From assembly GCF_000483125.1 (NCBI RefSeq), contig NZ_AXXR01000003.1:124001-188000 (forward strand): a DNA stretch of 64,000 bases. The letters are read 5' to 3'. The translations under genes were made by a program, and so were the position numbers. Shown here one piece after another: positions 34,517 to 43,850 of the stretch; the stretch's first letter is position 1; each line of letters starts with the position of its first letter. This DNA is from Atopobium fossor DSM 15642. GTDB taxonomy: Bacteria > Actinomycetota > Coriobacteriia > Coriobacteriales > Atopobiaceae. The notes under the pieces were generated by a model, which was not told the DNA's origin, did not search any database, and saw nothing but the letters and a program-made list of their open reading frames with translations.

Positions 34517-35881
34517 ATGGATATTACGACCGAGGAAATTGCAGAAACTCGCAGCATGGTTTCAGATCAACATTTGGATATTCGCACCATCACCATGGGC
34601 ATTAACCTGGGTGGTTGCGCGGACGAGAACCTCGATCGCATGTGCACTAAGGTATATGACCGCATTACCACTACCGCTCAAAAATTGGTTCCAACCGCAC
34701 AAGCATTGGAACGCGAATATGGCATTCCCATCGTAAACAAGCGTGTCTCGGTAACACCTATTGCACAAATTGCTGCTGCTTGTCCCAATGAAGACCTCAC
34801 GCCCTTGGCTCATGCCATGGATCGTGCGGCAAAAACGCTGGGTATTGACTTTATGGGTGGCTTTTCTGCTTTAGTCCATAAGGGCATTGGCAATGGTGAC
34901 CGCCGTCTGATTAACTCCATCCCTGAGGCGCTGGCAACCACCGAACGCGTCTGCTCATCGGTAAATGTAGCAAGCCTACGTGCAGGCATTAACATGGATG
35001 CCGTCTTGCTCATGGCTCAAAAAATTGTTGAAGCGGCTAAACTCACTACAGATATCCAATGCTACGGTGCCGCCAAGCTAGTAGTTTTCTCAAACATGGT
35101 TGAAGATTCTCCATTTATGGCTGGCGCTGTTCATGGCACGGGCGAGGCAGATGCTGTTATTAACGTGGGCGTCTCTGGTCCTGGCGTTATGGCAAGCGCA
35201 TTGGAAGGCCTGCCCGCAGACGCAGACATGATGACTGTGGCCGAGCGCATCAAGCAAACCGCTTTCAAGATTACCCGTGCAGGTGAGCTCATAAGCCGTG
35301 AGGCAGCTCGTCGCCTGGGTGTCGAGAAGGGCATTGTAGACCTATCACTTGCTCCCACCCCCGCAGTTGGAGACTCCGTTGCACGCATATTAGAAATTAT
35401 CGGCGTGGGCACCTGCGGTGGCCCTGGAACCACCTGCGCACTTGCCATGCTTAATGACGCCGTTAAAAAGGGTGGCGTCATGGCATCGTCTTCTGTTGGC
35501 GGCTTATCTGGTGCCTTTATTCCTGTATCAGAAGATGCTGGTATGATTGCTGCTACAAAGTCCGGTGCTCTTTCTTTGGAGAAACTTGAGGCTATGACCT
35601 GCGTTTGCTCTGTTGGCTTGGATATGATTGCTGTTCCCGGAGACACTCCCGTGGAAGCAATCGCCGGCATTATTGCAGACGAGATGGCTATTGGTGTTAT
35701 TAACAACAAGACCACGGCTGTACGCCTTATCCCTGCCATTGGTAGCAAAGAGGGAGACGTTTTGGAGTTTGGTGGACTCTTTGGTTCTGCTCCTGTTATG
35801 CACGTTAATCCCAATGCAGGTACGGTACTGGCGCATCGTGGCGGTCGCTTCCCTGCACCGCTTAACTCGCTTAAGAACTAA
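34517..35881 (+). CDS. UPF0210 (PFL/DUF711 family) protein
   Basis: A 454-residue cytoplasmic protein matching UPF0210 throughout: [16 protein letters not shown], then [52 protein letters not shown] and [19 protein letters not shown]. The fold is related to pyruvate-formate-lyase-type barrels, but no activity is established. The ATG at 34517 is preferred since AAGGG lies before it. In many genomes this gene follows a small ACT-domain gene; none is adjacent here. Confidence 0.88.
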   Translation: MDITTEEIAETRSMVSDQHLDIRTITMGINLGGCADENLDRMCTKVYDRITTTAQKLVPTAQALEREYGIPIVNKRVSVTPIAQIAAACPNEDLTPLAHAMDRAAKTLGIDFMGGFSALVHKGIGNGDRRLINSIPEALATTERVCSSVNVASLRAGINMDAVLLMAQKIVEAAKLTTDIQCYGAAKLVVFSNMVEDSPFMAGAVHGTGEADAVINVGVSGPGVMASALEGLPADADMMTVAERIKQTAFKITRAGELISREAARRLGVEKGIVDLSLAPTPAVGDSVARILEIIGVGTCGGPGTTCALAMLNDAVKKGGVMASSSVGGLSGAFIPVSEDAGMIAATKSGALSLEKLEAMTCVCSVGLDMIAVPGDTPVEAIAGIIADEMAIGVINNKTTAVRLIPAIGSKEGDVLEFGGLFGSAPVMHVNPNAGTVLAHRGGRFPAPLNSLKN

Positions 35882-35897
35882 ATGTAGCAGCAGTTGG

Positions 35898-36824
35898 TTA
35901 CTCACCCAAAAAGCGAACTTCTGGTTCCAAACAAACGCCAAACTGGCGCATAACCTCATCCTGCACATGCTGGATAACGCTATGAACATCAGCGGCAGTT
36001 GCATGATCAATATTTACCACAAAGCCAGCATGCTTGGTAGAAACTTCGGCGCCGCCCACACGGTAACCCTGCAAACCAGCATCCATAATAAGCTTGCCAG
36101 CAAAATACCCTTCGGGACGCTTAAAAGTCGAGCCAGCACTGGGCAATTCCAGAGGCTGCTTAGACTCACGGCGCTGGGTAAAATCATCCATCTTTGCACG
36201 AATCTCGGACTCATTACCCTCATGCAGCAGATAGGTTACTTCAAGTACAACTAGGCCTTCTTTACTAATACGACTTGAGCGATATCCCAAATCAAGTTCC
36301 TCGTTAGAAAGCGTAATAATCTTACCTTCAGGCGTGAGTACACGTGCAGACTCAATAATATCTGCCATACAGCCATCGTAAGCACCGGCATTCATAAATG
36401 CAGCCCCGCCTACCGTACCGGGGATGCCACAAGCAAACTCCATACCCGTTAAGCTGAGGGCACACGCCATTTCTGCAGCATCGGAAAGGCAAACACCCGC
36501 CTGAGCAATAACGCGCTCGCCCTCTACCGTCAAATCATCCAGAGCGTCTGCCATGCCAATAATGACACCCCTATAACCCTTATCGGAAACAAGCACATCA
36601 CTACCGCGACCTAACACAAAACAGTGAGCACCAAACTCACGACAGGTATCAATCAACACACGCACACGATCCAAGGTATCAGGCACCACATACATATCTG
36701 CAGGACCGCCAATAGCAAACGTTGTGTGTTCGCTCATGGGCTCATCAAAATAGACGTTATCCTCGCCGGCAATACTTACCAAACGCTCGGCAAGCGAGGG
36801 TTTATCGTTATCCAAATCAGACAT
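35898..36824 (-). CDS. murB: UDP-N-acetylenolpyruvoylglucosamine reductase MurB
   Basis: A 308-residue FAD enzyme that reduces UDP-GlcNAc-enolpyruvate to UDP-MurNAc in peptidoglycan synthesis. The FAD-binding part reads TTFAIGGPADMYVVPD and FVLGRGSDVLVSDKGYRG. GIPGTVGGAAFMNAGAYDG and SAGSTFKRPEGYFAGKLI are family signatures with the catalytic Ser, and the final Glu lies in LEPEVRFLGE. AAAGGAG precedes the start. It is divergent from the riboflavin transporter leader and monocistronic. It is a short type I/IIb form. Confidence 0.95.
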   Translation of the reverse strand: MSDLDNDKPSLAERLVSIAGEDNVYFDEPMSEHTTFAIGGPADMYVVPDTLDRVRVLIDTCREFGAHCFVLGRGSDVLVSDKGYRGVIIGMADALDDLTVEGERVIAQAGVCLSDAAEMACALSLTGMEFACGIPGTVGGAAFMNAGAYDGCMADIIESARVLTPEGKIITLSNEELDLGYRSSRISKEGLVVLEVTYLLHEGNESEIRAKMDDFTQRRESKQPLELPSAGSTFKRPEGYFAGKLIMDAGLQGYRVGGAEVSTKHAGFVVNIDHATAADVHSVIQHVQDEVMRQFGVCLEPEVRFLGE

Positions 36825-36910
36825 GTTATAGACTCACTCCTTTGATAAAAATCTTGAACATGAGTATAACCTATCGAGAATGCCTGTTAAATGCTATACT
36901 CTTGCCAACA

Positions 36911-37034
36911 GTTTCAGGGCGGGGCGCAATTCCCCACTGGCGGTAAGGCTATTCGCCAAGCCCGCGCGCCGAGAAAGTCGGCTGATCTGGTGCAAATCCA
37001 GAGCCAACGGTATAGTCCGGATGAAAGAAACGGA
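36911..37034 (+). promoter_or_regulatory. FMN riboswitch (RFN element)
   Basis: The leader carries the conserved RFN blocks in order: CAGGGCGGGGCG-AATTCCCCACTGGCGGTA, then AGCCCGCGCGCC, GATCTGGTGCAAATCCAGAGCC and AGTCCGGATGAAAGA. It lies directly before ribU, with the GGAG of ribU 2 bases after it, so FMN binding probably blocks translation initiation or early transcription. A TATACT candidate -10 box lies at 36895-36900. Confidence 0.93.
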
Positions 37035-37041
37035 GCGCCTC

Positions 37042-37623
37042 ATGGCACAATCCACTTCAAATATGCATCACGACTCTCATTCCACTACTGCTCAGGGCAC
37101 ATGGACCACTAAGCGTATTGCTGTTACAGCATTGTTATGCGCGGTCTCGGCCATTTGCACACTGTTTTTGGAGTTTCCCATCTTGCCGGGACTTGAGTTT
37201 TTAAAGTATGACCCTTCCGGCATCGTGGCTCTTATCGGCGGCTTTGCTTTTGGACCAGCAACTGCAGCAATTATCTCTGTCCTACCCTATCTGGTGCACT
37301 TTGCAACGCACTCTGGTTTTTACGGCGTCATTATGGCCATAGTGGCGACCATTTCCCTGGCATTACCTGCAATCCTCATTTACCAGCGCAAGGCCACGCT
37401 TGCAGGCGCTCTTTTAGGTATGGTTGTTGGCGCTGTGTGTTGCATTGTTGCCTGCATTGTAGGCAACCTTATTTTGACTCCTTTGTATATGGGCACCAGC
37501 TTTGATGATGTCGTTGCACTTATCGTTCCTGCACTTTTACCATTTAACCTGGTAAAAATACTTATTAACTGCGTGGTTACGGCTATTATGTATAAGCCCA
37601 TCACCAAGGCTTTATCGGAGTAA
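37042..37623 (+). CDS. ribU: Riboflavin ECF transporter substrate-binding subunit RibU
   Basis: A 193-residue membrane protein with about six helices. After a short hydrophilic start, IAVTALLCAVSAICTLF and FLKYDPSGIVALIGGFAFGP match the RibU S-component family, whose Asp-Pro-Ser and Lys-Tyr-Asp residues contact riboflavin. Start 37042 follows GGAGCGCCTC. The upstream FMN riboswitch identifies the substrate as riboflavin. The ATPase gene begins 11 bases downstream, so transporter and energising module share one transcript. Confidence 0.93.
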   Translation: MAQSTSNMHHDSHSTTAQGTWTTKRIAVTALLCAVSAICTLFLEFPILPGLEFLKYDPSGIVALIGGFAFGPATAAIISVLPYLVHFATHSGFYGVIMAIVATISLALPAILIYQRKATLAGALLGMVVGAVCCIVACIVGNLILTPLYMGTSFDDVVALIVPALLPFNLVKILINCVVTAIMYKPITKALSE

Positions 37624-37634
37624 ACCAGTCCCAC

Positions 37635-39527
37635 ATGACCAATACGCACACCTCATCAAATAAGCCTATTGCACAGCTTACCAATGTGAGTTTGTGGTAC
37701 AAGGATTTTGCTGCTCTTAGCAACATTAATCTGTCAATAAACCCAGGTGAACGTATATGTATTTTGGGTGCCAATGGCTCAGGTAAGTCTACCTTGGCAT
37801 CCGTCTTATGTGGTCTGCTTGCTCCAGATGAAGGCAGCATTACCCTTGTTGACCAAGCTGTTTGTACAGAGGGGCATCCCAATTTTGACGCCTACAGACA
37901 AGCCCGCCGCTGGCTCGGACTGGTTTTTCAAAATCCAGACGACCAAATTGTTACCTCAATTGTGGAAGATGATATTGCCTTTGGACCAGAGAACCTAGGT
38001 GTTGAGCCTCAGGAGATAACGCACCGTGTCCAGCGAGAATTGCACCGTGTGGCGCTGGATGCCTATGCCAAAGCAAATCCCTCCCACATGTCTGGTGGGC
38101 AAAAACAACGAGTAGCAATTGCCGGAGCTCTGGCCATGGAACCTCGTCTTTTGGTACTCGACGAACCTGGAGCCTTGTTGGATGTTCGTGGTCGTCGCAG
38201 CATTATGCACATTATGGACAAGCTTACCGCAACAGGCACAACCATTGTGCACGTCACACATTTTATGGAAGAAGCCCTCGCAGCAAGCCGCGTTATCGTG
38301 CTTTCCCACGGCAGCATTGTGTTGGATGGTACGCCACAAGAAGTGTTTTCTCATACAGATACCCTCGCTCAACTTGAGCTGGAAGAGCCCTTTATTGCTC
38401 GGCTCTGCGCCACACTCGTCAAAAAAGGTGTCCCCATCTCTTGGACCTGTGACGAGAAAAACCTCTGCCAGCAACTCGCACATCTACTACAGCCCATTAA
38501 CGCACCCGACAGTCCCCCTGTATCTGAAACATCCCCATATACGCCTGCAAAATCCACAGAACACGCCACGTGTACCTTGCCTGTCCCTACCTTGCCAGCC
38601 GTCCAAGCTTGCAAGCTCAGCTATTCCTATGCTGCCGCAAACACAACATCCGTCCAGCGTCCAGCACTCGATGACATAAGTTTTACCATCCCACAAGGCT
38701 CATGTACCTCAATCATTGGTCAAACAGGATCTGGCAAGTCCACTCTTGCTCGGCTTATCTGCGGCTTGGAAGCTCCAGACTCAGGTGAGTTACTTGTAAA
38801 CAGCATCAATACTGCCCATAAGCGGGAACGACGCAAGCTTCATGGGCAGGTAGGCTATGTTATGCAGCACCCCGAACGACAGCTCTTTGCGCAAACCGTG
38901 CTAGAAGACGTAGCATACGGCCCCAAGAACTTGGGAGCCTCTGTACAAGAAGCAACCAAGCAGGCATGTCAAGCTCTACAAGAAGTGGGACTACTTCATA
39001 AAAAGGACGCTTCTCCCTTTGAGTTATCTGGTGGCCAAGCACGTGTATGTGCCATTGCAGGCATCTTAGCCATGCAACCAAAAATTCTTCTGCTGGACGA
39101 ACCAACTGCGGGCCTCGACCCCGTTGGCCGAGAAACCCTCCGTAGCCTGCTCAACCGCATCCACCAGCAGGGCACAACCGTAATCCAAGTTACACACTCC
39201 ATGGAAGAAGCAGCCACAAGCAAACATATTATTGTGCTTGACCAATCACATATTCTTACTAGTGGTACGCCGCGTGAGGTGTTTCAACCTCATAACCAGA
39301 AGCGTTTGCGTGAGGCGGGACTTGCCCTGCCGTATCCACTTATCTTTGCACTTGCCCTACAAAAGCAAGTTCCTCACTCTTATCTGGGACAGCCTCTTAC
39401 CATGGATGATCTTGTACAAAGCCTGTTACAAACGCTTGGTTTACCTAGTTTTAGCAACTCCACAAAAACCACTCCAGAGGTCGCATCATCTGCAAAGGTG
39501 GTGGTGCCCCCATGGCCTTTCGCGTAA
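37635..39527 (+). CDS. ecfA: ECF transporter ATPase, two nucleotide-binding domains fused
   Basis: A 630-residue duplicated ABC ATPase. Domain 1 has GANGSGKST at 45-53, SGGQKQR and LLVLDEPG. A variable, Pro-rich linker of about 60 residues (near 285-330) follows. Domain 2 has GQTGSGKST near 365, SGGQARV and LLDEPTAGLDP. It corresponds to EcfA1 and EcfA2 joined in one chain. It lies between ribU and ecfT and overlaps ecfT by 16 bases, so the operon encodes a full riboflavin importer. The first Walker B ends Glu-Pro-Gly rather than Glu-Pro-Thr. Confidence 0.9.
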   Translation: MTNTHTSSNKPIAQLTNVSLWYKDFAALSNINLSINPGERICILGANGSGKSTLASVLCGLLAPDEGSITLVDQAVCTEGHPNFDAYRQARRWLGLVFQNPDDQIVTSIVEDDIAFGPENLGVEPQEITHRVQRELHRVALDAYAKANPSHMSGGQKQRVAIAGALAMEPRLLVLDEPGALLDVRGRRSIMHIMDKLTATGTTIVHVTHFMEEALAASRVIVLSHGSIVLDGTPQEVFSHTDTLAQLELEEPFIARLCATLVKKGVPISWTCDEKNLCQQLAHLLQPINAPDSPPVSETSPYTPAKSTEHATCTLPVPTLPAVQACKLSYSYAAANTTSVQRPALDDISFTIPQGSCTSIIGQTGSGKSTLARLICGLEAPDSGELLVNSINTAHKRERRKLHGQVGYVMQHPERQLFAQTVLEDVAYGPKNLGASVQEATKQACQALQEVGLLHKKDASPFELSGGQARVCAIAGILAMQPKILLLDEPTAGLDPVGRETLRSLLNRIHQQGTTVIQVTHSMEEAATSKHIIVLDQSHILTSGTPREVFQPHNQKRLREAGLALPYPLIFALALQKQVPHSYLGQPLTMDDLVQSLLQTLGLPSFSNSTKTTPEVASSAKVVVPPWPFA

Positions 39528-40312
39528 GCATTGGACAATATCTAGCAGGCAATTCTGTTATCCACAAACTTGATCCGCGCACCAAAATCTTGGCTGCTTT
39601 TGTGCTCATGGTTTCTGCCTTCTTCATTCAAGCGCCTATGCAACTGGTTTTTGGACTTGTTTGTGTGACAACGCTCAGTCGCATGGCGCACGTTCCTGCG
39701 GGTAAACTATTTGATGCCATCAAATCCATTGTGGGCATGTTACTAGCACTGGGTCTTATCAATATGCTTATGATCCACCGCGGAGAAGTGCTTGTAAGTT
39801 GGGGCATTCTCAACATTACCAATGAAGGCGTTCGTGTGGCACTTCTGTATTCTTTGCGCATGATTGTAGCTATCGTGGCAGCTACATTGTTATTACTTAC
39901 CACCACCCCAACCCAGCTTACAGACGCTTTTGACGCACTGCTTTCACCTTTAAGTAAGCTGGGGCTTCCCGCTCACGAACTTGCCATGGTTTTCTCGCTC
40001 ATGCTGCGCTTTATTCCCACTCTTGCCGATGAGGCTAATGCCATCATGGACGCACAAATGGTTCGCGGTGCGGGCATAAACGAAGGTTCGGTGCTTAAGC
40101 GCATCCAAGCCATCGTTCCCGTTATTACAGCTTTACTTGCCAGTGCCCTGCGGCATGCCAATGGATTGGCTCGTTCGTTGGACGCACGCTCCTATGAGGG
40201 TGGCGCCGCGCGTTCCCACTGGCATCGGCTTGTATACAAAAAGCGTGATGCCCTAGCGGGGGCTCTCACGCTTCTCTATTGCATTATGTTAGGACTTCTC
40301 GCAGGCTTCTAG
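39512..40312 (+). CDS. ecfT: ECF transporter transmembrane subunit EcfT
   Basis: A 266-residue membrane protein (CbiQ family). It starts SVIHKLDPRTKILAAFVLMV, the typical EcfT opening. Helices follow, and the coupling segments with Ala-Arg-x motifs appear as QMVRGAGINEGS and RSLDARSYEGG. It couples ATP hydrolysis by the fused EcfA to RibU. It is the third gene of the riboswitch-controlled operon. Confidence 0.92.
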   Translation: MAFRVSIGQYLAGNSVIHKLDPRTKILAAFVLMVSAFFIQAPMQLVFGLVCVTTLSRMAHVPAGKLFDAIKSIVGMLLALGLINMLMIHRGEVLVSWGILNITNEGVRVALLYSLRMIVAIVAATLLLLTTTPTQLTDAFDALLSPLSKLGLPAHELAMVFSLMLRFIPTLADEANAIMDAQMVRGAGINEGSVLKRIQAIVPVITALLASALRHANGLARSLDARSYEGGAARSHWHRLVYKKRDALAGALTLLYCIMLGLLAGF

Positions 40313-40405
40313 CGTTTAACCACCTTGACATCCAAGCACTTAAACGCCTCAACATCTAAGCTGCTAAGCATTTGCCAACATGTTAATGCATGCTACACAA
40401 AGCAA

Positions 40406-41434
40406 TTAGATACGATCTGCTATCGAGAAAATCAAGCGTTCAGACTTATCCCAGCCCAAGCAAGCATCAGTGATGGACTTGCCATACACACCACCATTAA
40501 CGGGCTGATTGCCATCCTCCAAATAACTTTCCACCATAAAGCCGCGGAACAAACCAGATACTTTGCTTGAGCGATCCATACTATCCAGCACCTCGTTGCA
40601 AATACGCACCTGCTCTAAAGGCCGCTTGCCCGAGTTGTCATGATTACAGTCAATAATTACCGCAGGATTTGCATAAAGATCTGTCGTGTAAGCCTCTGCC
40701 AAACGCTCCAGATGCTCATAGTGATAATTGGCATGTGTACGACCATCGGACCCCACATAGCCACGCAAAATTGCATGGGCTAAATCATTGCCAGTAGTCC
40801 TTACTTCCCAATTACGATAAATAAATGTTTGCGACTGTTGAGCTGCATAAATAGAGTTCAGCATGACATCCAAACTACCACCCGTAGGATTTTTCATCCC
40901 TACAGGACCTGGAATGCCACTGGCAACCAAGCGATGCTCCTGATTTTCCACCGAGCGCGCACCTACAGCATTATAGGCAAGCAAATCCTTTAAAAACTGG
41001 TAGTTAGACGGGTAGAGCATTTCATCTGCGGTATACATACCCGTCTCTTCAATTATGCGCAAATGCATATGACGAATAGCCTTTACACCAACCAACAGGT
41101 CATCTCCTGCCTGCGGGTTTGGATTGTGTAGCAAGCCTTTGTAACCAGTACCTTTGGTACGAGGCTTATTGGTATAAACGCGCGGAATAATAATGAGTTT
41201 CTCGGCAACTTGCTCGGCAACTGCAGCAAGACGCACCATATAGTCCAGCACCGTATCCTCACGATCAGCCGAACATGGACCAATAATAAGCAGCTTACGT
41301 GTATCTGTACCACGCAATACACGAGCAATCGCCTCATCAAACGCCACTTTGCGCTGCGTAGCGTCTGCCGATAAAGGCATCTGCTCGCGAATTTCTTGTG
41401 GGATAGGCAGCTTGCGCATGAAGTCAAACGCCAT
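40406..41434 (-). CDS. 3-deoxy-7-phosphoheptulonate synthase (class I, AroF/AroG type)
   Basis: A 342-residue cytoplasmic enzyme joining erythrose 4-phosphate and phosphoenolpyruvate, the first step of the shikimate pathway. LIIGPCSADREDTVLDYM, RVYTNKPRTKGTGYKGLLHN, GVGARSVENQEHRL-type (AVGARSVENQEHR) and VIIDCNHDNSGK are class I DAHP synthase signatures with metal and substrate ligands. ATG 41434 follows GAGGTACGTT; upstream codons lack a site. It is monocistronic and not near other aro genes. Feedback specificity is not predictable. Confidence 0.93.
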   Translation of the reverse strand: MAFDFMRKLPIPQEIREQMPLSADATQRKVAFDEAIARVLRGTDTRKLLIIGPCSADREDTVLDYMVRLAAVAEQVAEKLIIIPRVYTNKPRTKGTGYKGLLHNPNPQAGDDLLVGVKAIRHMHLRIIEETGMYTADEMLYPSNYQFLKDLLAYNAVGARSVENQEHRLVASGIPGPVGMKNPTGGSLDVMLNSIYAAQQSQTFIYRNWEVRTTGNDLAHAILRGYVGSDGRTHANYHYEHLERLAEAYTTDLYANPAVIIDCNHDNSGKRPLEQVRICNEVLDSMDRSSKVSGLFRGFMVESYLEDGNQPVNGGVYGKSITDACLGWDKSERLIFSIADRI

Positions 41435-41585
41435 AACGTACCTCGCTATCTCATGTATGTAATGGAAGCATGTTAGCACCTTGACCCATCCACGCACATG
41501 CAATTCATGTAGCTCGCTTATACTTGCAAAGAAACGTTAACAGTTTGCGGCGGTTCAAACGACCTCCGCAATGTTTGGAGGAAAC

Positions 41586-42641
41586 ATGGATACTGCAGCT
41601 ACCACTCAAGAGCAATGTGTACTCGTCACCGGTGGCGCTGGTTTTATTGGCAGTCACACCGTGGTTGAGCTGCTTAAAGATGGCTATAGCGTTGTAATCG
41701 TGGATGATCTGTCCAATGCAAGTGAGAAAGTGTTGGATCGCATTGACACCATTGTGGGTGAAGAAGCAGCCAAAAACCTTTCTTTCTATCGCGCAGATGT
41801 GTGTGACAAAGAAGCTCTTGCATACATTTTTGACAACAACACCATCACATCTGTCATTCATTTTGCTGGCTACAAGGCTGTTGGTGAATCAGTAGCCAAG
41901 CCCATTGAGTACTACACAAACAACCTTGCCTCTACACTTACGCTGGTAGATGTCATGCGTGAGCATGGCTGCAAGTCCATTATCTTCTCGAGCTCTGCTA
42001 CGGTATACGGAGATCCCGATGTTCTACCTCTAACCGAAGCCAGCCCCAAGAAAAATGCTACCAACCCTTATGGTTGGACCAAATGGATGATTGAACAAAT
42101 CCTCACCGACCTACACAGCTCTGATCCCGAGTGGAACGTTGTATTACTGCGTTATTTCAATCCCATTGGCGCGCATCCTTCTGGACTTATGGGTGAAGAT
42201 CCCAAGGGCATTCCCAACAACCTAGTACCTTATGTAGCACAGGTAGCTGTAGGTAAGCGCGACGCCATTCACGTATATGGCAATGACTACGACACTCATG
42301 ATGGCACGGGCGTACGTGACTACATCCATGTATGTGACCTGGCAAGTGGCCATGCAGCAGCCCTTAAGTGGATGGACGGCCGCAGCGGCGTAGAGATTTT
42401 TAACCTAGGCACCGGTAAGGGCAGCTCTGTTTTGGATGTCATCACGTCCTTCTCGGCAGCTTGTGGTAAGGAACTGCCCTATGTTATGGAACCTCGCCGC
42501 GCTGGAGACGTTACTGCCAACTATGCCAACTGCATCAAGGCCAAAGAGCTTATGGGCTGGGAAGCACAGTTTAACTTAGATGATATGTGCCGCGACTCTT
42601 GGAATTGGCAGTCCAACAATCCCAACGGCTACGAAGGCTAA
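41586..42641 (+). CDS. galE: UDP-glucose 4-epimerase
   Basis: A 351-residue NAD-dependent short-chain dehydrogenase-type enzyme interconverting UDP-glucose and UDP-galactose. VTGGAGFIGSHTVVELL binds NAD. SSSATVYGDPD and NPYGWTKWMIEQ supply the catalytic Ser and Tyr-x-x-x-Lys, here as Tyr-Gly-Trp-Thr-Lys. YFNPIGAHPSG is the substrate region. ATG 41586 follows TTTGGAGGAAAC, a perfect site. The prenyl synthase begins 9 bases after it, so the two are co-transcribed. It feeds cell-surface polysaccharide synthesis. Confidence 0.95.
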   Translation: MDTAATTQEQCVLVTGGAGFIGSHTVVELLKDGYSVVIVDDLSNASEKVLDRIDTIVGEEAAKNLSFYRADVCDKEALAYIFDNNTITSVIHFAGYKAVGESVAKPIEYYTNNLASTLTLVDVMREHGCKSIIFSSSATVYGDPDVLPLTEASPKKNATNPYGWTKWMIEQILTDLHSSDPEWNVVLLRYFNPIGAHPSGLMGEDPKGIPNNLVPYVAQVAVGKRDAIHVYGNDYDTHDGTGVRDYIHVCDLASGHAAALKWMDGRSGVEIFNLGTGKGSSVLDVITSFSAACGKELPYVMEPRRAGDVTANYANCIKAKELMGWEAQFNLDDMCRDSWNWQSNNPNGYEG

Positions 42642-42650
42642 GGCTCATTC

Positions 42651-43739
42651 ATGACCGATGTTTCACAGAGCGCTTCACTTATCCCCACCTCCGATGGTGG
42701 AGCTGCATTTACGCAATTCCTCGCGACCAAGCGCACGCAAATAGATACCTATGTGCAGTCCACAACCCCCCGGATTTCTCTTGGCGAGAAACCCGGGGTT
42801 CCCGCACATGATCTGGATAGTTTTTTGTATACACCCCTGCAAACTTTTACTGCGTGGGGAGGTAAGCGCACACGCCCTGCTCTTTGTTTGCTGGGTGCCG
42901 CAGCAGTAGGTGGAAACGAAAAAGATGCCCTGGATATCGCCGCAGCTATCGAGGATTTTCAAAGTGCAGCGCTTATCCACGATGATATTGCAGACCAAAG
43001 TGAACTACGTCGTGGCAAGCCCTGCGTTCATCAAACACAGGGCGTTGGTATTGCCATTACTATTGGAGACCTTGCTCTGGTAAATGTAGTTGCACGAATG
43101 ATACGCGCTACACACCTATCTGATGCAACAAAGGTGCAACTCGTTGAACTTCTCTGCCAGATGGAAGAACGCACTCTTGAGGGACAAGCGCTTGACCTTG
43201 GTTGGGCGCGCGATGATCGTTGGGATATTTCTCAGGACGACTATCTGTATATGGCATCGCATAAAACAGCTTACTATTCCGCAGCAACTCCGCTGGTAGC
43301 CGGTGCTTTATGTACAGGCGATGCCACAGACAGACAACTTGAAGCGCTCCATGACTTTGGCATGAAAACAGGTCTTGCTTTTCAGTTGCAAGATGACCTA
43401 CTCAATTTGGTTGGAGATGCCACTGCTCAAGGTAAAGACTGGCGCAGCGATATTACAGAAGGAAAACGCACACTTTGTGTAGTGCACGCCCTTTCTGAGC
43501 TTAATTCACAAAACTGCAGTGAACTCATTGAAATTCTGAGCAGTAATACCTCTGACCCTAAGCAGCTTGCACATGCTGTGGAGCTTATGGAACAGGCTGG
43601 GAGTATTACCCATGTACAAAACTATGCACAAACACTGGTAGACGATGCAAAAACCGTACTGACCAAAACTCAACTAGCACCAGAGGCACTCACTATTTTG
43701 TATTCCATGGCGGACTTTTTTATTGAACGTCTGGGCTAG
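42651..43739 (+). CDS. Polyprenyl (farnesyl/geranylgeranyl) diphosphate synthase
   Basis: A 362-residue trans-prenyltransferase extending allylic diphosphates with isopentenyl diphosphate. GGKRTRPALCLL, the first Asp-rich motif DDIADQSELRRGKPC and the second, QLQDDLLNLVGD, are present. The residues before the first motif are Ser-Ala-Ala-Leu-Ile-His, which does not fix product length. It is 9 bases downstream of galE. The product probably serves isoprenoid carriers or quinones. Confidence 0.88.
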   Translation: MTDVSQSASLIPTSDGGAAFTQFLATKRTQIDTYVQSTTPRISLGEKPGVPAHDLDSFLYTPLQTFTAWGGKRTRPALCLLGAAAVGGNEKDALDIAAAIEDFQSAALIHDDIADQSELRRGKPCVHQTQGVGIAITIGDLALVNVVARMIRATHLSDATKVQLVELLCQMEERTLEGQALDLGWARDDRWDISQDDYLYMASHKTAYYSAATPLVAGALCTGDATDRQLEALHDFGMKTGLAFQLQDDLLNLVGDATAQGKDWRSDITEGKRTLCVVHALSELNSQNCSELIEILSSNTSDPKQLAHAVELMEQAGSITHVQNYAQTLVDDAKTVLTKTQLAPEALTILYSMADFFIERLG

Positions 43740-43760
43740 CCGCTTTGAAACGGCTTTTGT
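43738..43760 (+). terminator. Weak hairpin after the prenyl synthase gene
   Basis: AGCCG and CGGCT (5-bp stem) followed by TTTTG lie directly at the stop codon of the prenyl synthase. The short stem makes this a tentative terminator. Confidence 0.4.
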
Positions 43761-43850
43761 CGGGTACACTTGGCAATGCTTGAATATTGCACGCCCAGAT
43801 GTGCTGCGGATAATTCAAATGCAACGAAGCATTACGTTTTAGGAGGATAG

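Noticed and set aside
36880-37041. An N-terminal extension of RibU through the leader
   Set aside because: This stretch is the FMN riboswitch; the RibU family begins after 37042.
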